A DNA stretch of 36,529 bases, from positions 1 to 36,529 of the forward strand of contig JAMOOQ010000035.1 of the NCBI GenBank assembly GCA_027100635.1. The letters are read 5' to 3'. Source of the stretch: Campylobacteraceae bacterium (GTDB lineage Bacteria > Campylobacterota > Campylobacteria > Campylobacterales > Sulfurovaceae). Position 1 is the first letter of the stretch, and each line of letters opens with the position of its first letter. A program made the translations under genes and the position numbers. Below are positions 24,169 to 31,396 of this stretch, piece by piece. The notes under the pieces are model-generated. The model ran no database searches and was not told the DNA's origin. It worked only from the letters and a program-made list of their open reading frames with translations.

Positions 24169-25004
24169 TAAAAGATTCTCCTAATATGTTGAGGTTGCTC
24201 TTGAACTGTTGGTTCTTGTGTTATTTGAACTTCTGGTTGATTATTATTAACCTCAACAGGAGTAGTAGGTTCTTGTGGATTTTTAATCTCATGAGGAAAC
24301 TCTTGTATTGGAGTTTCAACCAAAGGTTCTTTAATAATAGCAGGAACTTCAATTTGTGGAGTTTCAATTCTTGGCTCAGGAATAACTACTGGAACTTTAA
24401 TCTTAGGAATTTCAACTTTTGGTTCATTAACTGCTGGAATAATAGGGTTATTCATTTTAGGAGTTTCAATTATATCTTCTTGGACAACTACAGGAACTGG
24501 AATCTCAATCTTAGGAATTTCAATAGTTGGCTCTTTTTTTATAATAGGATTATCTATTTTAGGAGTTTCAATTATAGGTTCTTGAACTACTACTGGAACT
24601 TTAACCTTAGGTATCTCTAGTTCTGGCTCAGGAACTACTACTGGAACTACTACTGGAACTTCAATCTTAGGAATTTTAACTTTTTGAATTATCGGTATAA
24701 TATTTAATGATGATTCCATATTATCTCTTTGATTTATGATAAGAGGTTTTTTATATCTAATAGTATTAGATCTTTGACTTAAAGATTTTTTAATCTCTTT
24801 AATTATTTTTACTCTTTTTAATTTATTGATAGTTCTAACTTTTACTTTAAGTTTATTAATCAGAACTCTTTTTTGAGATTGAGGTGCTTTTTTAATCTCT
24901 TGTACTAATCTTTTAATATCATTATTAAGCTCTCTATTATCTTTAGCTTGAAGTGTTTGATATGAAAAAATAATATATATAAAAATAATTTTAATATAAA
25001 AAAT
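24168..25004 (-). CDS. Secreted Pro-rich repeat protein, apparent ATT start
   Basis: The first ATG is at 24719, but the same frame is open to a TAA at 25037 and encodes a basic N-terminal part and a good signal peptide (FYIKIIFIYIIFSYQTLQA). No ATG, GTG or TTG occurs in it. ATT at 25004 lies 6 bases after AAAAGGA (25017-25011); this gives 278 residues. After cleavage, residues 20-95 are Lys/Arg-rich and helical. The rest is Pro-Glu-Val repeats of the type KIEVPVV, PEPELEIPKVKVP, as in TonB-like or periplasm-spanning linkers. It is the first gene of a four-gene overlapping operon with the barrel, regulator and kinase. A periplasm-spanning or wall-binding role is a guess. Confidence 0.6.
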   Translation of the reverse strand: MFYIKIIFIYIIFSYQTLQAKDNRELNNDIKRLVQEIKKAPQSQKRVLINKLKVKVRTINKLKRVKIIKEIKKSLSQRSNTIRYKKPLIINQRDNMESSLNIIPIIQKVKIPKIEVPVVVPVVVPEPELEIPKVKVPVVVQEPIIETPKIDNPIIKKEPTIEIPKIEIPVPVVVQEDIIETPKMNNPIIPAVNEPKVEIPKIKVPVVIPEPRIETPQIEVPAIIKEPLVETPIQEFPHEIKNPQEPTTPVEVNNNQPEVQITQEPTVQEQPQHIRRIF

Positions 25005-25062
25005 AATATATCCTTTTAAGTTATAAATATAATTTTATCATATAATTGTTAATTAATTGTTA

Positions 25063-26001
25063 CTAGAACTTATATTTACGCTCATATCTTTTTATCATAC
25101 TCTCATTTCCAATCAATCCACCTTGATGAATATATAAAGTTTCTTCATTAAATATATCACTATATTTTTCTATCACTAACCATCCTTTTGGATCATATAA
25201 TAAGTCAAATTCTATTTTAGATTTCTCTTTTAACTCTAACCAAATTTCATAATTATTTTTATATAGTTTTCCAAAATGATATTTTTTATCTAAAAGTAAA
25301 ATTTCAGGATAATATTTTGAATTTTCTTCTAGCATTTTAAATTGCTCTAAAAGATACTCTTTATCTCCTACACAAGGGATTGTATAAACTTTTATATTCT
25401 CTTTTGTAAGAGCTTTTGATAAAAATAGTGCAGTTGTTCCAGTACCCGAGGGGAGGATAACTTTAAGATTAGAAAAGTTATTTTTATTTTTCCACTCAAC
25501 TATTTCAGAAGCTAAAATATCAATACCAACTTTTGCCTCTAAATCTCTACCACCCTCTTGAATAATTAAAGTATCATTATCTATTAGAGTTCTTTCCAAG
25601 TTTGGAACTGGTGCTTTAGCTCCAGCTTTTGGTGAGGCTGAAGCCATCACTTCCGAAATATTTTCACCAATAATTAAATTCATCCCATTTTCAAGAGCAT
25701 ATTTATAGTTTCCCTCTGGATTTTCTTGTAGATATGAGGGAATATGATTAACCAAATAGTCAAATTTCCAGTTTCTTTTTTTACATAAAACAGATAATGA
25801 ATACATTGCATTTGACTGAACTGAACCATAAGATATAACTTTTTTAATATTAGGGAAATCATTAATTAGATAAAAATATAATTTTCTTGCTTTATTTCCA
25901 GAAAAGTCATCACTTAAAAGGTCATCTCGTTTAATAAATATCTTTTTATTTTTAAAGCTAATTTGTTCTATTGGAGATATTTGAAAAGGGTTGTTTCTCA
26001 T
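25063..26001 (-). CDS. PLP-dependent ACC deaminase/D-cysteine desulfhydrase family protein with in-frame element insertion
   Basis: 312 residues, fold-type II PLP enzyme. Cofactor Lys37 is in DDFSGNKARKL. SYGSVQSNAMYSLS binds the substrate carboxylate, LPSGTGTTALFLSK forms the phosphate loop, and YIHQGGLIGNES lies near the C-terminus. Substrate choice between ACC, D-cysteine or others cannot be read. Residues 116-139 (SEVMASASPKA..APVPNLERTL) are encoded exactly by the 72-bp palindromic element at 25585-25656 and interrupt the usual path from NGMNLIIGEN to DTLIIQEGG. The frame is kept on both sides, so the protein may still fold with an extra loop. It starts at ATG and stands alone. Confidence 0.8.
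   Translation of the reverse strand: MRNNPFQISPIEQISFKNKKIFIKRDDLLSDDFSGNKARKLYFYLINDFPNIKKVISYGSVQSNAMYSLSVLCKKRNWKFDYLVNHIPSYLQENPEGNYKYALENGMNLIIGENISEVMASASPKAGAKAPVPNLERTLIDNDTLIIQEGGRDLEAKVGIDILASEIVEWKNKNNFSNLKVILPSGTGTTALFLSKALTKENIKVYTIPCVGDKEYLLEQFKMLEENSKYYPEILLLDKKYHFGKLYKNNYEIWLELKEKSKIEFDLLYDPKGWLVIEKYSDIFNEETLYIHQGGLIGNESMIKRYERKYKF
25585..25656 (-). repeat. Palindromic element, 72-bp copy inside a PLP-enzyme gene
   Basis: On the minus strand it starts TCGGAAGTGATGGCTTCAGC, continues through AAAGCTGGAGCTAAAGCACC and ends GGAAAGAACTCTA. It matches the copy at 30298-30369 at nearly every position. It is 24 codons, with no stop in the gene's frame. Confidence 0.9.
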
Positions 26002-26017
26002 ATTAGATTCTTTAAAT

Positions 26018-26090
26018 TATAATTTTAGGAATAACTTCCAAAAGGCAACCATAAAGGATTGCCTCTACTATATTCTATCCTAAAATTATA
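26018..26090. repeat. Cruciform repeat between fba and the PLP-enzyme gene
   Basis: Outer arms TATAATTTTAGGA (26018-26030) and TCCTAAAATTATA (26078-26090) are exact inverses. Inside lies GGCAACC ATAAA GGATTGCC, half of the AGGGCAACC-type unit found at 20239 and 31273. It starts 4 bases past the fba stop, so it may also terminate fba transcription. Confidence 0.7.
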
Positions 26091-26093
26091 TTA

Positions 26094-27173
26094 TTAATTA
26101 CGATTAAGTGCATTTAAATCTTCAAATGCCACTTTTAATCTTTTAACCAAAGTTAGCTCACCATCTCTAAGCCATTTTCTAGGGTCATAATATTTTTTAT
26201 TTGGTTTATCTTCGCCATCTGGATTACCAATTTGACCTTGAAGATAGTCATTATTTTTTTCAATATAATTTTTTACACCATCCCAAAATGCCCATTGAGT
26301 ATCTGTATCAATATTCATTTTAACAACACCATATCCAATTGCTTCTCTAATATCTTCTAGTGATGAGCCAGAACCACCATGAAATACGAAATAAACAGGT
26401 TTACTACTATCTTTAGTATTGTATTTCTCTTGGATAAATTTTTGAGAATTATCTAATATTTTTGGAGTTAAAGTAACATTACCAGGTTTATAAACACCAT
26501 GAACATTACCAAAAGATGCAGCGATTGTAAATTTATCACTAATTTTACTTAACTCTTCATAAGCAAAGGCCACCTCTTCGGGTTGAGTATATAAAAGTGA
26601 ACTGTCAATATTAGTATTATCAACTCCATCCTCTTCTCCACCAGTAACACCAAGTTCTATCTCAAGAGTCATATCAATTTTACTCATTCTCTCTAAATAC
26701 TTTTTACAAGTTGCAATATTGTCTTCTATAGATTCTTCTGATAAATCTATCATATGAGATGAAAAAAGAGGGATACCATATTTTTTATAATGCTCTTCAC
26801 TTGCATCAAGTAAAGCATCAATCCAAGGTAAAAGTTTTCTTGCAGCGTGGTCTGTATGAATTACAACAGGCACACCATAAGCTTTTGCCATACTATGAAT
26901 ATGATTAGCCCCTGATATCGCACCTAATACAGCAGAGGTATCAGCATCTAAACCTTTACCACCATAAAAAGAACCACCACCATGAGAAAATTGAATAATA
27001 ATTGGAGAGTTTACTATCTTAGCAGATTCTAAAACAGCATTAATTGAGTTTGTTCCAACGACATTTACAGCAGGAAGGGCAAAACCCTCCTTTTTCGCTA
27101 TAGAAAATAATTTATTAAGATTATCACCAGTTACAACACCAGCATCAATAGAATCTAAAACTTTTAAAGACAT
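26094..27173 (-). CDS. fbaA: Fructose-bisphosphate aldolase, class II
   Basis: 359 residues, the long class IIA form. Zinc and catalytic motifs are FSHGGGSFYGGKG, VVIHTDHAARKLLPW (metal His and catalytic Asp), LEIELGVTGGEEDG, AASFGNVHGVYKPG and FVFHGGSGSS; NIDTDTQWAFW follows. It cleaves or forms fructose-1,6-bisphosphate in glycolysis and gluconeogenesis. In Campylobacter the order nth, peb4, fba is conserved; here one extra gene sits between peb4 and fba. An ATG start. Confidence 0.97.
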   Translation of the reverse strand: MSLKVLDSIDAGVVTGDNLNKLFSIAKKEGFALPAVNVVGTNSINAVLESAKIVNSPIIIQFSHGGGSFYGGKGLDADTSAVLGAISGANHIHSMAKAYGVPVVIHTDHAARKLLPWIDALLDASEEHYKKYGIPLFSSHMIDLSEESIEDNIATCKKYLERMSKIDMTLEIELGVTGGEEDGVDNTNIDSSLLYTQPEEVAFAYEELSKISDKFTIAASFGNVHGVYKPGNVTLTPKILDNSQKFIQEKYNTKDSSKPVYFVFHGGSGSSLEDIREAIGYGVVKMNIDTDTQWAFWDGVKNYIEKNNDYLQGQIGNPDGEDKPNKKYYDPRKWLRDGELTLVKRLKVAFEDLNALNRN

Positions 27174-27197
27174 ATATCAATTCCTTTGGTTAAAAAA

Positions 27198-27683
27198 TTA
27201 TTTAATTACCACTTTAGCTTCTTTCATAAGAGCATCAATAAGTTTTTTCTGTTTAAGTTGCATTTTAATAAAATCTTGAACTTTTTCAAAAGTCAATTGT
27301 TTACCTTTTGCTTGATATGTTTTTTTATTTTTTTCATAAACCGTTTTTGCTTCAGCGTCAGTAGCTTTATATTTTGCTAACTCTTTTTGCATCCAATAAT
27401 TTGCAATTAACTGCTCTTTTTCCTCTTTTGTTACAGCTATTTCTGCTTTACTTTTAATTAATATACCAGGAGCTAAACTTTGTATAATAGACTTTTTTTG
27501 ATCTTTGTCTAATTTATCATAAGTTTGAACTTTTTTATCTTTTGGAGTTACTGCCTTAAGAAATTTATTAGCCTCTGTTTTTGTTATATCTAATCCATCT
27601 ACTGTACCAATTACATCTCCTGCTATTGTAGATGATGTTGCTAATACGATTGCCAACACTGATGTTTTTAAAATTTTGTTCAT
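27198..27683 (-). CDS. SurA-N-like periplasmic protein without a PPIase domain
   Basis: 161 residues. Signal peptide MNKILKTSVLAIVLATSSTIAG. The mature part begins DVIGTVDGLDITKTEANKFL, parallel to DTIATVNGKNITADDAELFV of the neighbouring PEB4-like protein. It has the chaperone helices of the SurA/PEB4 N-domain (NYWMQKELAKYK, then AEAKTVYEKNKKTYQ) and closes with the C-terminal helix FIKMQLKQKKLIDALMKEA. The parvulin domain is absent. It is probably a paralogue of peb4 that acts as a periplasmic holdase. That role is inferred. Same strand as peb4, 86 bases downstream, and 24 bases before fba. Confidence 0.7.
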   Translation of the reverse strand: MNKILKTSVLAIVLATSSTIAGDVIGTVDGLDITKTEANKFLKAVTPKDKKVQTYDKLDKDQKKSIIQSLAPGILIKSKAEIAVTKEEKEQLIANYWMQKELAKYKATDAEAKTVYEKNKKTYQAKGKQLTFEKVQDFIKMQLKQKKLIDALMKEAKVVIK

Positions 27684-27769
27684 ATTTTTTCCTTTTATTT
27701 ATAAAAATTTGTTAAGTAATATATTAACCAATTAAAGTAAATAATTAGTTAATAGTTAAACCGCTACTT

Positions 27770-28609
27770 TTACTTTGAGCTATTTGTATCAAGAAGATTT
27801 TTTACATCTGCCTTAGATTTCAACTCTTTTGCAATCTCTGTTAATTTAGAGTTAAACTGCTTTTGTCTTAACGATTGAATGATATTATCTTTTACTTTAT
27901 CAAACTCTATTATTTCAGCTGGATTTAGTTTTTCTAAATAGATTATATGAAAACCAAATTGAGTTTTAACAGGAGTTGTTGTAATAGTTCCATCTTTAAG
28001 TGCAAATGTAGCTTTCGAAAACTCTGGTACCATTTGATCTGCTGTAAAGCTACCTAAATCTCCACCATTTGGTCCAGAAGGTCCAGTTGATTTTGATTTT
28101 GCCAACTCTATAAATTTATCCATTAAAGCTTTATCTTTAAGTTTTGACATTAAAGCTATAATATCTTTTGCCTCTTTTTCTGTCTCAACCAAAATATGTT
28201 TAGCTTGTGCAGTTTGAGGATTTTTGAATTTATCTCGATTCTTTTTATAAAAATCTTTAGCTTCACTATCACTTACAATAGTATGTTCCATCTGTTTTTT
28301 CATCCATAAATTTACAAAAAGCTCATCTTTTAATTTTTCAAGATTCTCTTTAAAAAGAGGAGACTCATCTACTTTATCTTTTTTTGCAGCTTCAATAAAT
28401 AAACTTCTTTCAATTAGTCTATCTATAATCATAACTTTTTGTTCATTGGGTAAAGTTGCAAAAGTTGCTTGTGGAGCAGAAGCTTTTACAAATAACTCTG
28501 CATCATCTGCTGTTATATTTTTACCATTTACTGTTGCAATTGTATCACCTGCATGTAATCCTGACAATGCTAGTGATATAATAATTAGAGAACTTTTAAC
28601 TATCTTCAT
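27770..28609 (-). CDS. peb4: PEB4/CBF2-like peptidyl-prolyl isomerase
   Basis: 279 residues. Signal peptide about 1-20 (LALSGLHAG). The SurA-like chaperone domain uses residues about 21-130 and the C-terminal helix. The parvulin (PpiC) domain is at about 132-235, with TAQAKHILVETEKEA, GPSGPNGGDLGSF, MVPEFSKATFAL and TQFGFHIIYLE. It assists folding of outer-membrane proteins in the periplasm, as in Campylobacter PEB4. It is divergent from nth, with promoters for both in the spacer. Confidence 0.9.
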   Translation of the reverse strand: MKIVKSSLIIISLALSGLHAGDTIATVNGKNITADDAELFVKASAPQATFATLPNEQKVMIIDRLIERSLFIEAAKKDKVDESPLFKENLEKLKDELFVNLWMKKQMEHTIVSDSEAKDFYKKNRDKFKNPQTAQAKHILVETEKEAKDIIALMSKLKDKALMDKFIELAKSKSTGPSGPNGGDLGSFTADQMVPEFSKATFALKDGTITTTPVKTQFGFHIIYLEKLNPAEIIEFDKVKDNIIQSLRQKQFNSKLTEIAKELKSKADVKNLLDTNSSK

Positions 28610-28640
28610 TCTATTTCCTTAAGTTTTAAATATTAACTAT

Positions 28641-28668
28641 TTGTATAATTATGGTAATATTTTATAAT
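28641..28668 (+). promoter_or_regulatory. Promoter of nth-mltD
   Basis: TTGTAT (28641-28646), a 16-base spacer and TATAAT (28663-28668). A second TATAAT is at 28644-28649. Both lie at or past the ATG at 28651, which argues that translation of nth starts later, at 28705 or 28732. Confidence 0.45.
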
Positions 28669-28704
28669 ATTTTAGATAACAAATTCTTTAGTAAGGTAAA
28701 CAAG

Positions 28705-29367
28705 TTGATAAAAAAAGCTAAAAAAATAAAAATGGCAACAAAAAAAGAGATTTTAGAGATAAAAGATATATTTTTAGAAAAATATCCAGATTCTGTAACA
28801 GAGCTTCAATATGATAATTTATATCAACTATTAATTAGTGTGATGCTTTCTGCTCAATGTACAGATAAACGAGTTAATGTTATTACTCCTGCTCTTTTTA
28901 AAGAGTATCCATCTGTAAAAGAATTGGCAGTTGCTGATATTAATGATATAAAAAAGTATATTAATAGCTGTTCATTTTTTAATAACAAGGCAAAAAATCT
29001 TTTAAAAATGGCACAATTAGTGGTAAAAGAATATAATAATGAGATACCTTTAGAGCAAAAAGAGTTGATTAAATTAGCGGGAGTTGGGCAAAAAACGGCA
29101 AATGTTGTTATGATTGAATATATGGGTGCAAACTTAATGGCAGTTGATACACACGTTTTTAGAGTTGCTCATAGATTAGGATTAAGTGATGCTAAAACGG
29201 CAACCACTACAGAGGAACAGTTATCAAAAAAATTTAAAACAGAGTTACATCTTCTTCATCAAGCGATGGTTCTTTTTGGAAGATATCAATGTAAAGCTTT
29301 ATCTCCAATTTGTGAAGATTGTTTTTTGGCAGATTATTGTAAAAGTAAAGAGAGATTTAAAGTTTAA
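28705..29367 (+). CDS. nth: Endonuclease III
   Basis: A 220-residue base-excision-repair glycosylase/lyase for oxidised pyrimidines. The helix-hairpin-helix LAGVGQKTANVV has the catalytic Lys, VDTHVFRVAHRLG the catalytic Asp, and the C-terminal iron-sulphur loop CKALSPICEDCFLADYC has Cx6Cx2Cx5C spacing. The start is uncertain. ATG at 28651 lacks a ribosome-binding site and overlaps promoter boxes. TTG at 28705 has AAGG 8 bases upstream. ATG at 28732 starts MATKKEILEIK, closest to typical N-termini. I chose 28705. The mltD ATG follows the stop directly. Confidence 0.92.
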   Translation: MIKKAKKIKMATKKEILEIKDIFLEKYPDSVTELQYDNLYQLLISVMLSAQCTDKRVNVITPALFKEYPSVKELAVADINDIKKYINSCSFFNNKAKNLLKMAQLVVKEYNNEIPLEQKELIKLAGVGQKTANVVMIEYMGANLMAVDTHVFRVAHRLGLSDAKTATTTEEQLSKKFKTELHLLHQAMVLFGRYQCKALSPICEDCFLADYCKSKERFKV

Positions 29368-30570
29368 ATGTTGAAAAAAAGAAAAAGAATATTTAAACTT
29401 TTTTTATTTTTTGTAACCACCTTTTTATATAGTGATAATTACATTATAAATAAATATCCAACTTATAATTATGTTTTATCTCAATTTGGTGTAGATAATA
29501 ATTATATTTATAATAATTCTTTTAATAAATTTGTAATTAAAAAAGAGAAATCTTTAACTAGGTTTTATAAAAACTCTATTAAAAGAGGGAAAGATTATAT
29601 TCCAACATTTAAATATATGCTAAGAGATGATGGATTAAGTGACTTGTTTATATATATGTCAATGGTTGAATCAGGATTTAATCCAAATGTAATATCACCA
29701 AAAAAAGCTGTTGGAATTTGGCAATTTATGCCATCAACGGCAAGACATTATAATTTAAGTGTAAATAAATATATAGATGAAAGATATAATCCAATATCAT
29801 CAACAACTGCTGCAATTAAATATCTTAAAAAATTAAAAAAAGATTTTGGAAAGTGGTATTTGGCGATTATGGCTTATAATTGTGGAGAGGGGAGAGTGGC
29901 AAAGGCTATTAAAAAAGCTGGAAGTGATGATATTGTAGTTTTACTTGATGAAAATCAAAAATATATCCCAAAAGAGACAAGAGAGTATGTAAAAAAAATT
30001 TTATTATTATCAATGATTGGAGAAAATAATCCATATAACTCAAATATTCCACTTGCATTTAAATTTAAAGAAAATACAATTATTAATTATGATGATGAGG
30101 GAGTTGTTGAGGTATTTGTAAAAAGGGGAACTAATTTGTCAATTTTGGCTCAAATTATAGGAGTTGATAAGAATATATTATCAAAGATGAATAGCCATAT
30201 TAAAAATCAAAATTCTATGGTAGAAGAGATTACAAATATAACTATTCCAAAAAATAAATTAGCTCAATTCTACCTTTTATATGATATTGATAATTCATCG
30301 GAAGTGATGGCTTCAGCCTTACCAAAAGCTGGAGCTAAAGCACCAGTTCCAAGTTTTGAAAGAACTCTATCAGAAATAAAACCTAAAGATGAGTATTTTT
30401 TATCTTATATAGTAGAGAATAATATTTCTATATATAAGTTAGCTAATGAGTATAATATAACTATGGGTGATATATGTAAGGCAAATAGATTTTTAAAAAC
30501 AAATTTAGAGATAGGAGAGATTATATTAATCCCTACAACAGAAGAGCATTTTAATACTTTAGTGAGATAG
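29368..30570 (+). CDS. mltD: MltD-type lytic transglycosylase with in-frame element insertion
   Basis: 400 residues. Signal anchor at 8-22. SLT catalytic domain at about 75-215, with Glu101 in MSMVESGFNPNVISPK, GIWQFMPSTARHY, and AYNCGEGRVAKAI. LysM 1 is around VFVKRGTNLSILAQIIGV, LysM 2 is YIVENNISIYKLANEYN to the end. It cleaves the glycan strand of peptidoglycan in the periplasm. Residues 311-334 (SEVMASALPKA..APVPSFERTL) are encoded by the palindromic element at 30298-30369 and fall in the linker between the LysM domains, where extra residues should be tolerated. It begins right after nth. Confidence 0.9.
   Translation: MLKKRKRIFKLFLFFVTTFLYSDNYIINKYPTYNYVLSQFGVDNNYIYNNSFNKFVIKKEKSLTRFYKNSIKRGKDYIPTFKYMLRDDGLSDLFIYMSMVESGFNPNVISPKKAVGIWQFMPSTARHYNLSVNKYIDERYNPISSTTAAIKYLKKLKKDFGKWYLAIMAYNCGEGRVAKAIKKAGSDDIVVLLDENQKYIPKETREYVKKILLLSMIGENNPYNSNIPLAFKFKENTIINYDDEGVVEVFVKRGTNLSILAQIIGVDKNILSKMNSHIKNQNSMVEEITNITIPKNKLAQFYLLYDIDNSSEVMASALPKAGAKAPVPSFERTLSEIKPKDEYFLSYIVENNISIYKLANEYNITMGDICKANRFLKTNLEIGEIILIPTTEEHFNTLVR
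30298..30369 (+). repeat. Palindromic element, 72-bp copy inside mltD
   Basis: TCGGAAGTGATGGCTTCAGC starts it, GGAGCTAAAGCACCAGTTCC is the opposite arm, and a second small hairpin around TTCCAAGTTTTGAA leads to AGAACTCTA. It is 24 sense codons in the same frame and orientation relative to its gene as the copies at 25585 and 9061. Confidence 0.92.
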
Positions 30571-30606
30571 ACTAAACTTCACTAACTAAAAATATTAAAG
30601 TAGCCC

Positions 30607-30636
30607 TTGACAAATATAGACTAAATGTTGTATAAT
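30607..30636 (+). promoter_or_regulatory. Consensus sigma-70 promoter of grpE-dnaK
   Basis: TTGACA (30607-30612), an 18-base spacer, TATAAT (30631-30636): both hexamers perfect, which is rare in Campylobacterota. grpE starts about 60 bases downstream after AAAGGAG. No CIRCE (TTAGCACTC-N9-GAGTGCTAA) or clear HspR site was found nearby. Confidence 0.8.
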
Positions 30637-30697
30637 TCTCTTAAGCATCTTTAAAAATGTAAAGAATGCAATAATTAAATTTGATAAAAGGAGTTTT

Positions 30698-31267
30698 ATG
30701 AGTGATAAAACAGAACAATCAAAAGAAGAAGAGATAGAAAATCCTTTAACTGAAGAGATTGCGACAGAAGAAGTTAAAGAAGTTAAAGAAGATACTCCTG
30801 AAATTGATGAACTTGCAGTTGCAAAAGCAGAGGCATTAGATTATAAAGATAAATATCTAAGAGCTCACGCTGATTTTGAAAATTCTAAAAGATTAATGCA
30901 AAAAGACAAAAATGCAGCGGTAGCATACTCTAATGAAAAATTTGCCACTGATATTTTAGGTGTTCTTGATTCATTTGAACAAGCTATTAATACAATTAAT
31001 GCTGTTGAGATTGAAGAGGAAAATGAAATTTTAAGTAAAATTAAAGAGGGTGTGGATTTAACATTTCAACAACTTAAAAAAGTTTTAGAAAAGAATCATA
31101 TCGTTGAAATTAATTGTGATGGTGAACTTGACCCAAATCTTCATCAAGCAATTATACAAGTAGATAGTGATGAGCATGAAAGTGGACATATAGTTGCTGT
31201 TATGCAAAAAGGTTATATGATAAAAGAGAGAGTTTTGCGTTCACCAATGGTTAGTACAGCAAAATAG
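30698..31267 (+). CDS. grpE: GrpE nucleotide exchange factor
   Basis: 189 residues. Acidic disordered N-terminus (1-45), long coiled coil (about 46-110: EALDYKDKYLRAHADFENSK) and a C-terminal beta domain with the hallmark NCDGELDPNLHQAIIQVD..HIVAVMQKGYMIKERVLRS. It releases ADP from DnaK. It begins the grpE-dnaK unit; the hrcA gene often found upstream is absent here, mltD being in its place. Confidence 0.97.
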   Translation: MSDKTEQSKEEEIENPLTEEIATEEVKEVKEDTPEIDELAVAKAEALDYKDKYLRAHADFENSKRLMQKDKNAAVAYSNEKFATDILGVLDSFEQAINTINAVEIEEENEILSKIKEGVDLTFQQLKKVLEKNHIVEINCDGELDPNLHQAIIQVDSDEHESGHIVAVMQKGYMIKERVLRSPMVSTAK

Positions 31268-31272
31268 ATAAA

Positions 31273-31357
31273 AGGGCAACCACAAGGGATTGCCCCTACA
31301 ATTGTGCAATGTTAAATATTGTTACAATTGTGTAGGGGTGCCTCTTGTAGGTACCCT
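31273..31357. repeat. MITE-like element between grpE and dnaK
   Basis: Two related units face each other: AGGGCAACCACAAGGGATTG plus CCCCTACA on the left, TGTAGGGGTGCCTC plus TTGTAGGTACCCT on the right. Each unit folds by itself (GGGCAA/TTGCCC; GGGTGCC/GGTACCC). The two pair with each other through CCCCTACAATTGT (31293-31305) and ACAATTGTGTAGGGG (31324-31338). Three hairpins result, a clover-leaf-like shape. No open reading frame inside. It sits in the operon's intergenic RNA. Confidence 0.8.
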
Positions 31358-31396
31358 AATTTAAAATAAATAATAATTAAACAAGGAAAGATAAAA

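Noticed and set aside
24186-24620. Asn/Phe/Trp-rich plus-strand frame opposite the Pro-rich gene
   Set aside because: It is the antisense of Pro-Glu-Val repeats, without a ribosome-binding site or recognisable domain.
30571-30697. CIRCE or HspR operator ahead of grpE
   Set aside because: No TTAGCACTC/GAGTGCTAA or CTTGAGT-type inverted repeat could be found by eye.
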